A stretch of 64,000 bases of DNA from G965197555 sp965197555. Lineage in GTDB: Bacteria; Chloroflexota; Dehalococcoidia; Lucifugimonadales; UBA3495. The stretch spans positions 1,426,001 through 1,490,000 of the forward strand of contig OZ240213.1 in assembly GCA_965197555.1 (NCBI GenBank), read 5' to 3'. Below, piece after piece: positions 1-7,909 of this stretch (positions are counted from its first letter, which is position 1; every line of letters starts with the position of its first letter). The notes below the pieces were generated by a model. It did no database searches. It was not told where the DNA came from and was given only the letters and a program-made list of their open reading frames with translations. Position numbers and translations under genes: made by a program.

Positions 1-237
1 TTTAACCGCCCCTCTCACCCGTATACTGAAGCGCTGCTGGCTTCGGTTCCCAAGATGGAAGAGGATGTGGACCGGCTCTACTCCATAGAGGGCCAGCCGC
101 CAACCCTGCATGACTTGCCCCAAGGTTGTAGCTTTGCGGCACGTTGCCCCTATGTCATGGATCGGTGTCTGGCGGAATATCCCCCGCCGCTAGAGGCGGG
201 GAAAGATCATGTTGCCGCTTGCTGGAGGTTGGCATGA
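1..237 (+). CDS. Peptide/nickel ABC transporter ATP-binding protein, DppD/OppD type, C-terminal end (5' cut by window)
   Basis: Only the last 78 codons are inside the window, in frame 1 from the first base. The visible tail starts with the HPYT motif and has the two-Cys segment C-x6-C (AARCPYVMDRC). Both are hallmarks of the oligopeptide/dipeptide-transporter C-terminal extension (oligo_HPY domain) that follows the ABC ATPase core. It would hydrolyse ATP in the cytoplasm to drive a DppBC-type permease. Its TGA overlaps the ATG of the next gene (ATGA), so the two ATPases are translationally coupled. The nucleotide-binding motifs lie outside the window, so the DppD versus OppD choice rests on the tail and the neighbour. 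Confidence 0.85.
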   Translation, partial: FNRPSHPYTEALLASVPKMEEDVDRLYSIEGQPPTLHDLPQGCSFAARCPYVMDRCLAEYPPPLEAGKDHVAACWRLA

Positions 238-1229
238 CAGCGGGTTTAGACCAATCCCAAACCAACGAGGTGTTGCTGGAAGCCCGGGACCTGAAGAAAC
301 ATTTTCCTGTGACCAAGGGGCTCTTGCTCTCTAAGGTAACAGGCTGGATACGGGCAGTAGACGGGGTCTCGTTCCAACTCCGGGCCGGAGAGACCCTTGG
401 GTTGGTAGGAGAATCGGGCTGCGGTAAGACCACAACGGCCAAGATGTTGCTGGTATTGGAGCAGCCCACCTCTGGCAGTATTCTTTTTCAGGGCGACGAA
501 ATTCAAGACGCCAATGGGTCAGGCCTGAAAGAATACCGCAGCTCGGTGCAGGCCGTGTTCCAAGACCCTTGGAGCTCGTTAAACCCCAGGATGCGGGCCA
601 AGGACTTGATCGCCGAGCCTATGGTAATCAACTGGCAGTCTCCTCGGAGCGAGATACAAGAGAGAGCCATATCCTTGCTCACGGAAGTCGGACTTAGCCA
701 ACATCATTCCAATTTGTTTCCCCATGAGTTTAGCGGTGGACAACGCCAACGATTAGCCATCGCCAGAGCTCTGGCCCTGAACCCAAAGGTCATTGTGCTG
801 GATGAGCCGGTATCGGCCCTGGACGTCTCCATTCGGGCTCAAATCATGAACCTGCTCAAAGACTTGCAGCGGGAATACAACGTTAGCTACCTGTTGATCG
901 CGCACCACCTGGCAACGGTGCGCTACATGTGTGACTACGTTGCGGTGATGTACCTGGGGCAGATTGTTGAGTTCTCGGAAGTACGCGAGTTGTACAATAA
1001 CCCCTCTCATCCTTATACCAAGGCTCTGATGTCCGCGGCGCTGCCTTCCCACCCCGACATCCAGCAAGATGAAATAATCCTGCCCGGTGAAGTACCCTCT
1101 CCTCTGAACCCCCCGGCGGGTTGCCGATTCCACACCCGTTGCCCCTTTGCCATGGACCGTTGCTCCGTAGAAGAGCCCCAACCTAAAGAAATTGCCCCAG
1201 GCCATACCGTCTCCTGTCACCTCTATTGA
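234..1229 (+). CDS. Peptide/nickel ABC transporter ATP-binding protein, DppF/OppF type
   Basis: This is the second ATPase subunit of a dipeptide/oligopeptide importer, 331 residues, the usual family length. I chose the ATG at 234 because it overlaps the upstream stop (ATGA); an upstream in-frame ATG at 144 would run through the previous gene. Visible motifs are Walker A GESGCGKT (about 59-66), the ABC signature SGGQRQRLA (about 167-175) and Walker B VIVLDEP (about 186-192). The switch His is at about 224 in IAHHLATV, where most homologues have SHDL. The tail has HPYTKAL and the Cys pair RCPFAMDRC of the oligo_HPY domain. No permease or binding protein follows. The dppABC genes at 33.7-37.5 kb lack ATPases nearby, but pairing them with these is only a guess. 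Confidence 0.93.
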   Translation: MTAGLDQSQTNEVLLEARDLKKHFPVTKGLLLSKVTGWIRAVDGVSFQLRAGETLGLVGESGCGKTTTAKMLLVLEQPTSGSILFQGDEIQDANGSGLKEYRSSVQAVFQDPWSSLNPRMRAKDLIAEPMVINWQSPRSEIQERAISLLTEVGLSQHHSNLFPHEFSGGQRQRLAIARALALNPKVIVLDEPVSALDVSIRAQIMNLLKDLQREYNVSYLLIAHHLATVRYMCDYVAVMYLGQIVEFSEVRELYNNPSHPYTKALMSAALPSHPDIQQDEIILPGEVPSPLNPPAGCRFHTRCPFAMDRCSVEEPQPKEIAPGHTVSCHLY

Positions 1230-1333
1230 CCCTCTGATCAGCCAGGCTCCGCCGTTAGTTGGACCTGGTAACCGGCAACGCTAGTGCTAACCTTGGAGCC
1301 GGGTTGGCGAAGCCCGGTGCTAGCACGAAGGCA

Positions 1334-1493
1334 CAACTGTTCAGAGTCCAGGGTTATTCCGTTCCCCAACCCGTCATTCCAGAGAAAGCGGGATTCCTAC
1401 GAGCCGAGGGTAGGGAACGTTGTTGTTTGGAAACGGTTTTGGATTCCGGCTCAAAGCTTGCCCCCGTATTTGATCCGGGGGCCGGAATGACGG
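1334..1493. repeat. Dispersed imperfect repeat, copy A, with CCGTCATTCC terminal inverted repeats
   Basis: The segment 1371-1493 is bounded by a perfect 10-bp inverted repeat (CCGTCATTCC at 1371-1380, GGAATGACGG at 1484-1493). Inside are AAAGCGGGATTCC and GGATTCCGGCTCAA motifs. A related sequence lies in opposite orientation at 17131-17270. The two share the flanking AACTGTTCAGAGT block as well as the internal motifs. It looks like a non-coding, MITE-like or REP-like element; no transposase is attached. It fills most of the gap between dppF and ssrA, and nothing else is seen in 1230-1540. Confidence 0.6.
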
Positions 1494-1544
1494 TGCGGCG
1501 GAACGAATCATCGAGTCCCAACAGTTAGATCGAAGCAATCGTGA

Positions 1545-1574
1545 TTGACTCGAATCCGCTCGTGGTGGGATAAT
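1545..1574 (+). promoter_or_regulatory. Sigma-70 type promoter of ssrA
   Basis: TTGACT (1545-1550) and GATAAT (1569-1574) are separated by 18 bp. They place transcription start at about 1582-1583, exactly at the first base of the tmRNA acceptor stem. Confidence 0.7.
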
Positions 1575-1582
1575 TTAGGTAT

Positions 1583-1937
1583 GGGGACGCGTGGGTTCGA
1601 CAGGGGAGTCCCGAAGCGGATCGCAAGCCGAGGTGCCATCCCCCTCGTAAAACAGGTGGCAAACAACAACTGGCGAACGTGAATTCGCACTAGCCGTCTA
1701 AATAGCGGCTACGTCCGGGCACAGCTATTCCCAGAGGCAGTGCCACGGGCGCCAATGCTCTGGGATGCGGTAATCCTCACGCCGATAGCGGATGACCAAA
1801 GACTTCTCGGCTGGCCCCTTTCGGATTTAGTCGGTGGAAGCTGCGGGGGGCGAGACAACAAACACCGGACAAGCTTGTAGTATATCTAGCCAAGAGGCCT
1901 TCTGGACGGGGAGTTCGACCCTCCCCCGTCTCCACCA
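1583..1937 (+). ncRNA. ssrA: Transfer-messenger RNA (tmRNA)
   Basis: This 355-nt RNA rescues ribosomes stalled on broken messages. The 5' GGGGACG (1583-1589) pairs with 3' CGTCTCC (1927-1933) as a 7-bp acceptor stem. It has the G3-U70 wobble needed for alanylation. The T-arm GGGAG-TTCGACC-CTCCC precedes it and CCA is encoded at 1935-1937. The usual 5' motif GGGTTCGACAGGG is present. The tag frame near the 5' third reads GEREFALAV followed by TAA at 1699-1701; the resume codon is probably GGC at 1672, though it could be a codon or two upstream. It closely resembles the Dehalococcoides tag GERELVLAG as I remember it, which helps place the organism. It is one-piece, not circularly permuted. Confidence 0.95.
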
Positions 1938-1949
1938 ACAGCTAATTAA

Positions 1950-1987
1950 CGCCCCGTCCTTGCGACCAAGGACGGGGCGCTTTTTTC
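1950..1987 (+). terminator. Intrinsic terminator of ssrA
   Basis: A perfect 10-bp stem (GCCCCGTCCT, 8-nt loop, AGGACGGGGC) at 1951-1979 is followed by a run of T. It starts 13 nt after the CCA end of the tmRNA. Confidence 0.9.
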
Positions 1988-2092
1988 ACTATAGCGGTGG
2001 GCCATGAGAATGGGCCGGTGGAAGTCGGTTTAGGACCTCAATAACGCAATTCCGTCATTCCACCACCGGGTCCGGTTTCCCAAGAGGCGGGC

Positions 2093-3226
2093 TCACCCTA
2101 AGGACCTGGGATTGATTGGAGTGGGCATGGACTGAACCTCCGGAAGGACCTTCTCGGCGAAGAGTCTGAGGCTCTTCTCGGCCTTATGCCTCGGCATCCC
2201 GCCGTAGAACATGTGGATCACGACCTTTTCTAGGCTGATGGTCTCCTGCATCGCCCTGATCCTCTCGATGATCTCGTCCGGGGTACCAATGGGTTGGGTG
2301 GCCCGCCGGGCGGCAAAACCGGCGTCGGCGGTACCGACATCGGCATTCTGGCGTATAAGATATTCTTCGTAGCCATGTATGCCTTCTTAGCCTGGATTGT
2401 TCCATTCGAAGTAGTGGTGCTGGGCCGCGGTGAGTTGGTTGTGGAAGTAGACCCACCCCTCTTCGGCTTCCGCCGCGGTCTCGGCGCAGTACATCCATAG
2501 TAAAGTGGTGGGCTGGTCCGGCGGAAGACCAAGTTCTTTCCGAATCTTGTTGAACCTTCGCACTTTATCGGTCATCTCGTCGACATCGTCGCCGGCAACA
2601 AACATCTGCCCAAGACCGTTCTCGGCAGCCATTCTGGCTGATGCCTCTGTGGTGAAGGCGGCTTTAATGTTCTTGGTCAGTTCACCTTTGTGGCGGGCCT
2701 GAGGCCGGATACTGGTAGGTGGGATATCGTATACGTTGCCCTGGAACTCGAAACGCTCCGCGCCGTCAGCGGCCTTGATGGCGTTGATCACGTCGTAAAA
2801 ATACTTGTGCGATTGTTCTATTGGGTAGCCTAGCGAAGCATATTCGTGCGGCGCGATACCACGGCCGATTCCCAGATGAAGGCGCCTGCCTTTCAGCAAG
2901 ATGTCGAGCATGGAGATCTCAGAAGCCAGCCGCACCGGATTCCACCACGGTGCGACGATGACCGCAGTACCCACATCGACTCGACTAGTGCGGCCCGCCC
3001 AGTATGCTAGGTATTGCAATGGGTTCGGCTGCATCGAGTAGGCAGAACCGTAGTGTTCAGTCGCCCAGATCGAATCGAAGCCCAGCGGCTCGACTAGTTC
3101 CCCCATATAGAGAGTGTCATCCATATTCTTGGCGTCCGGTACCGCCGGAGGGCGGTCATAATCTCCTTCCATCAGACGGTCCCAGTCACCTTGGTTGTAA
3201 CCAGTGACCATCACTCCACAATGCAT
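2093..3226 (-). pseudogene. Luciferase-like flavin-dependent monooxygenase interrupted by an in-frame TAA
   Basis: Reads as one 378-codon frame except for a TAA at codon 280 (2387-2389). Before the stop are typical LLM (bacterial-luciferase-like, F420/FMN TIM-barrel) features: GFDSIWATEHYG near residue 55-66 and RLHLGIGRGIAPHEY around 135-149. After the stop the same frame continues with GYEEYLIRQNADVG and IGTPDEIIERIRAM, then the family's C-terminal helix, and ends at a TGA at 2093. A Shine-Dalgarno GGAGGAGG lies upstream of the ATG. TAA is not a recoding codon for selenocysteine or pyrrolysine, so this is a recent nonsense mutation or a base error. A stable 279-residue product would lack the last part of the barrel. 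Confidence 0.8.
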
Positions 3227-3623
3227 TGGTGTTTTCCTCCTCCAGGTTCGCTAGGTCGGCACAGGCCCGGTTTGTCCTTACATGTAGCAAACGGCAATTT
3301 GCGGTGTCAGTATAACGGTTCCTTTGGGCTGGCACCTGTAATCGGCAGCCAAGGTCGCTTGGATCATCTATGAATCTCCATCCCCGTCGGCACAAAAAAC
3401 ACTCCGACCCAGAGCAAGTCCGGCGTCTAATCTGTCGAGACGTACCCATGAGCTATTTCCCGGACCCGGCAGTCCTCCGGGCTTTCATAAGGGCCGCTCA
3501 ACTGCCCGTAAGAACTTGGGGCCAAGATCGCTTTTTGCCGAAGCTCAGTTGTCTTGGTTGGACAACCACGTTTGCCCGTTGTAGATTAATTATCTGCAAC
3601 ATTTGACACTTGGAGTCGAATCG
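3227..3623. other. Intergenic region without recognisable gene
   Basis: This lies between two divergently transcribed genes, so it must hold both promoters. Short open frames here have no family features or credible ribosome binding sites. I see no repeat or RNA structure I can support. Confidence 0.4.
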
Positions 3624-4148
3624 ATGTCAGCTACAGAAACCGGCTTGTCTGCCCTCGAGCGTAACTGGAGCATGGTGGACAGAGCTCTTGAAGATGTGGA
3701 CGACGCGATGATGGGGGCCCAACCCAACGGAGACTCAAACTCCATGGGGTGGCTCCTTTGGCATATGACCAGAATCGTTGACCGCTTTGTTCACGCGTGG
3801 TGTCAAGACGCTCCCCAGTTGTGGATCAAGAACGGTTGGTATGAAAAATTCGGCCTTGGCGATGACCGCAATGATACGGGCCAGGGTTGGACCAAGGAAC
3901 AGGTAGCGGATTGGAAGCTCCCGGGCAAGGATTCGCTCGTTGGTTACTACGACGACGTGAAAACTGCAGCCAGGGAATATCTCGGTCCCTTGTCAGCGTC
4001 TGATTTTGAACGCCAGCTTGATATACCTCCCAGGCCACCGGCATCTATCGGCTCATTCTTGGGCGTGTTGGTATTCGACAATTGCGTTCACGGTGGGCAG
4101 ATAGCGTACCTCCGAGGTTATTACAAAGGGATGGGCTGGTTCCTATAG
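3624..4148 (+). CDS. DinB-like (DUF664-type) four-helix protein
   Basis: A 174-residue protein of the DinB/YfiT-like metal-binding four-helix family. I chose the ATG at 3624, which has GGAG 8 nt upstream; an in-frame TTG at 3603 is less likely. The pattern of three metal-ligand histidines is visible: one in helix 2 (LLWHMTRIVDRF), one following (VHAWCQD) and one near the C-terminus (NCVHGGQIAYLRGYYKGMG). Members act as thiol-dependent S-transferases or are of unknown role; the substrate here cannot be read from sequence. Conserved hydrophobic helices and length fit the family. It stands alone between long non-coding stretches. Confidence 0.75.
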   Translation: MSATETGLSALERNWSMVDRALEDVDDAMMGAQPNGDSNSMGWLLWHMTRIVDRFVHAWCQDAPQLWIKNGWYEKFGLGDDRNDTGQGWTKEQVADWKLPGKDSLVGYYDDVKTAAREYLGPLSASDFERQLDIPPRPPASIGSFLGVLVFDNCVHGGQIAYLRGYYKGMGWFL

Positions 4149-4615
4149 TCCGGGCTGTCGTTGAGCCCCAAGATAGACCCCGTTATCGGCTCCGGCATTA
4201 CCTGGAGAAGGAAAAGTGGGCGTAAGCCGTCTGATCGATTGCTCCGGGCGCGCAACGGGCACTATATCAGCCTCAACATTCGCGCTAAAATACGCTGGAC
4301 AACGGGTGTGCGCCAATGCGCTAACGAGTTGGCCTTGAGTCGAACCTAGGCCGCGTAGTTTACTTCTTGTCCAGGCGTCGAGGTATGGCGCGTTCTGCAT
4401 TCGATGCCTTGAACCCTAGCAGAATGGGGATAGACGGGGAACCAGGGACAGGCTCACCCTCGTCTCCACTAACTTAAGACATTGATGCGTCGCGACACTA
4501 ATTGAGGATCGGCCTCTTCCGCAGTTGTAACCGCCGACCCTGCCTTGACAACCCGGTCTCCCAAGCTACAATTGCCTGGAAATCCCGGTGCAGTGGTCAA
4601 GAAGGAGAAACCGCA
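4149..4615. other. Intergenic region; only the downstream promoter is recognisable
   Basis: No gene is seen. Short frames lack ribosome binding sites and family features. The 3' end contains the promoter of the alpha/beta hydrolase. Confidence 0.4.
4545..4572 (+). promoter_or_regulatory. Sigma-70 type promoter of the alpha/beta hydrolase gene
   Basis: TTGACA (4545-4550) and TACAAT (4567-4572) are 16 bp apart, near consensus. Start of transcription is expected near 4580, about 36 nt before the ATG at 4616. Confidence 0.65.
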
Positions 4616-5374
4616 ATGCCGTTTTATACCAAAGGCGATGTCCGCATCCACTATGAGGAGGCCGGGTCCGGCTTCCCGCTTTTGGCCACCCCCGGCGGGG
4701 GCTTGAACTCCCTGGTCAGCAATTGGCCTACCCAGGTGTTCAACGCGATGGAGGAGTTCAAGAACGACTTCCGCTGCATTACCATGGACCAACGCAACGC
4801 GAACGGTGGAGAGTCCACGGGGCCGGTCCAGGTCGACGACCCGTGGGGAGCTTTCGCAGACGACCAACTAGGGCTGATGGATCACCTCGGCATACGGGAG
4901 TTCTTTTTCATAGGCTACTGCATCGGTGGCCCCTTTGCACTCAAGCTCATGGAACGGGCACCCGAGCGCGTGTTGGCGGGTGTGCTCTGCCAGCCGGTTG
5001 GGCACGCAAAGGAAACACCGGACGCCATGTATGACTCCGGCCGTGATGCCTGGGGCCCCGAGCTATGCTCAAGCCGGACTGACCTGACAATGGAGACCGT
5101 CGAAAAGTACCTGCACAACCTTTACCGCGTCCAGCCGGACTTCGTGTACAGCGTGTCGCGGGACTTCGCGCGCTCTTGCCAGACGCCAATGCTGGTCATG
5201 CCTGACGATACACCATCGCACTCTTACGAGGCCGCCATGGACCTAGTGGCGTTGGCGCCTAAGGCCGAGGTGACGGCGTATCCTTGGAAAGAGCAAAAGG
5301 ACCTGTTCGCCAAGACGATAAGCCAGGTGCGCGACTTCCTCTTGGCCCATCAACCCGCGACGACCGCCCGCTGA
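4616..5374 (+). CDS. Alpha/beta hydrolase, NDR-like, with Cys in the nucleophile elbow
   Basis: A 252-residue alpha/beta-hydrolase fold protein. The ATG at 4616 follows AAGGAG by 8 nt and fits the promoter at 4545; longer in-frame starts would precede that promoter's start site. The glycine-rich oxyanion region is LLATPGGGLNS (about 23-33). The nucleophile elbow is GYCIGG (C102), with Cys where most family members have Ser, as in dienelactone hydrolase. The acidic residue may be in the VMPDD segment near 200; I cannot identify a convincing catalytic His in the last 40 residues. So it may be a hydrolase with unusual chemistry or an inactive NDR-type member. It is monocistronic, followed by a strong hairpin. 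Confidence 0.8.
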   Translation: MPFYTKGDVRIHYEEAGSGFPLLATPGGGLNSLVSNWPTQVFNAMEEFKNDFRCITMDQRNANGGESTGPVQVDDPWGAFADDQLGLMDHLGIREFFFIGYCIGGPFALKLMERAPERVLAGVLCQPVGHAKETPDAMYDSGRDAWGPELCSSRTDLTMETVEKYLHNLYRVQPDFVYSVSRDFARSCQTPMLVMPDDTPSHSYEAAMDLVALAPKAEVTAYPWKEQKDLFAKTISQVRDFLLAHQPATTAR

Positions 5375-5405
5375 AACGGGCAGGTTACCTCCAAACAAGA
5401 AGAGG

Positions 5406-5433
5406 CACAGCCCCGACAGAGGTCGGGGCTGTG
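5406..5433 (+). terminator. Hairpin after the alpha/beta hydrolase gene
   Basis: A perfect 12-bp stem (CACAGCCCCGAC, 4-nt loop, GTCGGGGCTGTG) begins 31 nt after the stop codon. There is no clear T-run, so it may only protect the 3' end. Confidence 0.55.
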
Positions 5434-5625
5434 AAATACCCCACGCCGCCTTTCTCGACGCTCTTCAGGAGCCCCACCTCGGATTGGATGGCCCCAAGCG
5501 GCATCTCCATCGCCGCCTTGGCGGCCTCTTGAGTGACGATCGCTGTATGTCGGGCGGCAGCTTCTCCCAGATATCCTTGTTCATGGCCATATGCAACATG
5601 GATGAAACCAACGATTCGACGGCCA
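5434..5625 (-). pseudogene. Decayed fragment of a TRAP/DctP-type solute-binding protein
   Basis: Minus-strand translation gives a HMAMNKDIWEKLPPDIQ segment (about 5600-5560). This matches the conserved 'N-K-D-x-W-x-x-L-P-x-x-x-Q' stretch late in DctP-family periplasmic proteins. After a frame change near 5555 it continues as VTQEAAKAAMEMPLGAIQ, typical of the next helix. There is no start codon or signal peptide, and no transporter genes remain nearby. The reading rests on motif memory, so moderate confidence. Nothing else is seen in 5434-5690. Confidence 0.4.
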
Positions 5626-5694
5626 ATTACTCAATCGACGATTTAGCTCGGTTGCGGTAACAAGCGACTCTACGATAACTAAACGATAAAATTA

Positions 5695-6300
5695 ATGACG
5701 TTGGACACGATAATCAGAAAACGATACCAACTTGTCGCCTTCGCCCTGGTGGCAGTTGCCGCGATTGCAGCGTTTTGGTTAGTAGGGCCCCTTAACAGCA
5801 CAGCCGGCTCCCAAGGGGACACGGCCATCCTCGAAGAGGGTGGCAATATCAACCTGGCACTACGGCAAGCACAGAAAGGCATGGGTCCATCGATCGTTGG
5901 CGACCCGACTGCTATCTACGGCAAGATAATGGCATACAGCGCCGCGCTTGAGGCGGTTGGGGAGAAACCGGAATCTCTGGGTGATAGTCAAGCCTGGAAG
6001 CTGGACCGGACGGTGTACCTCTATCTTTTCGAAGACCATATGGTGGATTCAGATCCAAGGACCCGCGATGTCTCCGACTGGGCGCACAAAGTTATTATCC
6101 TCGATGCTGAGACTGGTTCGCCATTCATAGAGATTACCCATCGAGAAACCACCAAGCTCGACGTGACTCAGTTTCTTTCATTGACAATCCGCGACAATAC
6201 CAAGGGCGTGCCGCCTCGCGAAATCAAAAGCCTGAATCGGCCCCCGCCGATCCCCGTGGAGCCGGCTACACCCGCCCCGCGCGACGTGCAATCTCGATAG
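5695..6300 (+). CDS. Hypothetical membrane-anchored protein
   Basis: 201 residues, family not recognised. One strongly hydrophobic segment (about 12-32, LVAFALVAVAAIAAFWLVG) near the N-terminus follows a basic stretch and predicts export with an uncleaved anchor or signal peptide. The rest is soluble and polar, with a Pro-rich tail (RPPPIPVEPATPAP). The central part (YLYLFEDHMVDSDP, then a strand with HKVIILDAETGSPFIEI) recalls PepSY-like domains, where a 'D-A-x-T-G' turn is common; this is only a resemblance. The ATG at 5695 is preceded by AT-rich sequence without a clear Shine-Dalgarno. Confidence 0.65.
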   Translation: MTLDTIIRKRYQLVAFALVAVAAIAAFWLVGPLNSTAGSQGDTAILEEGGNINLALRQAQKGMGPSIVGDPTAIYGKIMAYSAALEAVGEKPESLGDSQAWKLDRTVYLYLFEDHMVDSDPRTRDVSDWAHKVIILDAETGSPFIEITHRETTKLDVTQFLSLTIRDNTKGVPPREIKSLNRPPPIPVEPATPAPRDVQSR

Positions 6301-6335
6301 AGCTCGTTCATCACATATATCTACGCCCAACTGAG

Positions 6336-6368
6336 AACGGGTTCGGTTGCCACGCAACCGAACCCGTT
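6336..6368. terminator. Perfect 15-bp hairpin between convergent transcripts
   Basis: AACGGGTTCGGTTGC and GCAACCGAACCCGTT flank a 3-nt loop. It lies downstream of the hypothetical gene on the plus strand and of tRNA-Arg on the minus strand, so it can serve both. Neither side has a long T-run. Confidence 0.6.
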
Positions 6369-6484
6369 GCTGATTGGCAATGAGAAGAAACGCGAGAGAA
6401 TTCCTAGCTCGAGCTTCGGTCGAAGAATCGCGTCGCTAGAGAATCCTTGGGGGAGCTACGCATTTGGGTGCGGCTACCTGCTAA

Positions 6485-6560
6485 TGGCGCCCCAGGCAGG
6501 ATTCGAACCCGCGACCCGCTGCTTAGAAGGCAGCCGCTCTATCCCCTGAGCTACTGGGGC
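6485..6560 (-). tRNA. tRNA-Arg (anticodon TCT)
   Basis: A full cloverleaf on the minus strand: acceptor GCCCCAG/CTGGGGC, D-arm with AGCTCAGGGGATAGAGC, anticodon stem GCTGC/GCAGC around loop CTTCTAA, T-arm GCGGG-TTCGAAT-CCTGC. CCA is encoded (6485-6487). The anticodon TCT reads AGA and AGG arginine codons. Confidence 0.95.
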
Positions 6561-6943
6561 TTGATTTGTATCAGATAATGAGCCGTTGTCCCATACACAA
6601 TTACTCTACAACAACGGGCAGGCGGTGTCTCTTACAATGAACCCATATTGCCGTTGAGTGTAACAAATGATACCGGATGGTGGCTCGCATGTCCCGACAC
6701 CATGTCTGACCCAGGAACTTTGCGGTCCTCTGGACGCAGCCCTTACGGAGTGTATCTCAGCCAGCTTCAACCTCCTAGGAAGGGGCGGAATGGGGTTTGC
6801 GTTCGTTAATATGCTCTGTCAAAATGGAAGCGAGCCTCCCTTGATCTTGGTGGATGATCTGGATTTCCTGGCTGTTCCCTTGAATTAATGAGGCAGGTCG
6901 ATTTAACGAAAAGAGACACGGGTCGCGTGAGGAGAAACGCTGG
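6561..6943. other. Intergenic region without recognisable gene
   Basis: It contains the minus-strand promoter region of tRNA-Arg and the plus-strand leader of the PAC2 gene. A short open frame at 6667-6888 has no ribosome binding site or family signature and was not accepted. Confidence 0.4.
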
Positions 6944-7894
6944 ATGGCCGACGAACTGATAGTCCTTAAGGAAAAACCGCCCGCCAAGTACCTGATTGCC
7001 GGGTGGAGGCGCCAGTGGTCCGACGGCGGGGAGATCTCCAGCGGTTTACCCAGGTATTTGATCGATAAGTTGAATGCCAGGCGCATTGGTGAAATGGGTC
7101 CTCAGGTGTTCAAAATGTGCTATCCGTTCCAAGTCCCGGGTACCCACGACATGTACCGGCCGCGGGTCGCATACCAGGATGGTCTGCCAACCCGGGAGAT
7201 GCACCGGGAGAATTACTTCTACGACGCGGGAAACGGCCTGATCATTTTCCTGGGTGAGGAACCCTGGTCCCGGATCGATATTTACTCGGAAGCGTTCTTC
7301 GAAGCAATAAAGGAGCTTGGGATTAGCCAGACGGTCAACGTCGAAGGTTACAACGGCGCGGCGCCTCCTGATATGGAGCGCAGTGTTGGATGCATTTACA
7401 GCCACGCCCACATGAAGGAGTGGCTGGAGAAGTACGGCCTGCGGTTTTCCAACTACGGTAGCCAGAACCGGAACGGGCCAACCATTGGAATGGCGTTGGT
7501 GACCATGGCCTACTATCAGTACCCCCAGTTTGAGATGTTCCGGCTGGGAGCGATGGCTCCAATGTTCCCTTTCCTGACCTCCGGCAATGATCCTGTGGGC
7601 ATCGCCAGGGACCACCGTGCCTTTTACGACATCATGCGTCGCATCAAGTCTATGTTCAGTCTGGACATTGATCTATCGGAGCTGATGGAATTGGGGGACA
7701 CGGAGTCCAACCAGTTGCAAGAGACTCTCGAGAAGATCAGCTCTTCCAATTCTGCCGCCAAGGACATCATCGAGCGGGCCAGAGCGGACTACAAATATCT
7801 GCCATTTGAAGAGCAAGTAGACTTGGACCCGGCTCTGGAAGGGACCCTGGAGGATATTCTGAGGAGCTTTCCGGAACCCCCTCAGGGTAGCTGA
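6944..7894 (+). CDS. PAC2 family protein
   Basis: 316 residues; closely related over its whole length to the minus-strand gene at 31961-32905. Both share YLIAGWRRQWSDGG, GLPRYLI, CYPFQVPGTHD and GLIIFLGEEPW segments. The arrangement fits the PAC2 family, named for proteasome assembly chaperones and common as ATP-grasp-associated or stand-alone proteins in archaea, actinobacteria and Chloroflexota. No proteasome genes are seen here and the function is unknown. The C-terminal 60 residues are acidic and helical (DLSELMELGDTES… and EEQVDLDPALEGTLEDIL). AGGAG lies about 10 nt before the ATG. It is monocistronic and convergent with the PhnD-like gene. Confidence 0.8.
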   Translation: MADELIVLKEKPPAKYLIAGWRRQWSDGGEISSGLPRYLIDKLNARRIGEMGPQVFKMCYPFQVPGTHDMYRPRVAYQDGLPTREMHRENYFYDAGNGLIIFLGEEPWSRIDIYSEAFFEAIKELGISQTVNVEGYNGAAPPDMERSVGCIYSHAHMKEWLEKYGLRFSNYGSQNRNGPTIGMALVTMAYYQYPQFEMFRLGAMAPMFPFLTSGNDPVGIARDHRAFYDIMRRIKSMFSLDIDLSELMELGDTESNQLQETLEKISSSNSAAKDIIERARADYKYLPFEEQVDLDPALEGTLEDILRSFPEPPQGS

Positions 7895-7909
7895 CCGGTG
7901 CCGAAGGGT

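Noticed and set aside
1259..1528. Open frames inside the repeat before ssrA
   Set aside because: They lie in a dispersed repeat, lack ribosome sites and show no family features.
2387..2389. TAA in the monooxygenase as a recoded codon
   Set aside because: Selenocysteine uses TGA and pyrrolysine uses TAG; the family has no Cys there, so nonsense or base error is more likely.
4161..4349. 62-residue frame between the DinB-like gene and the hydrolase
   Set aside because: No start signals or family features; it overlaps an equally poor minus-strand frame.
6667..6888. 73-residue open frame upstream of PAC2
   Set aside because: No ribosome site, atypical composition and no recognisable motif.
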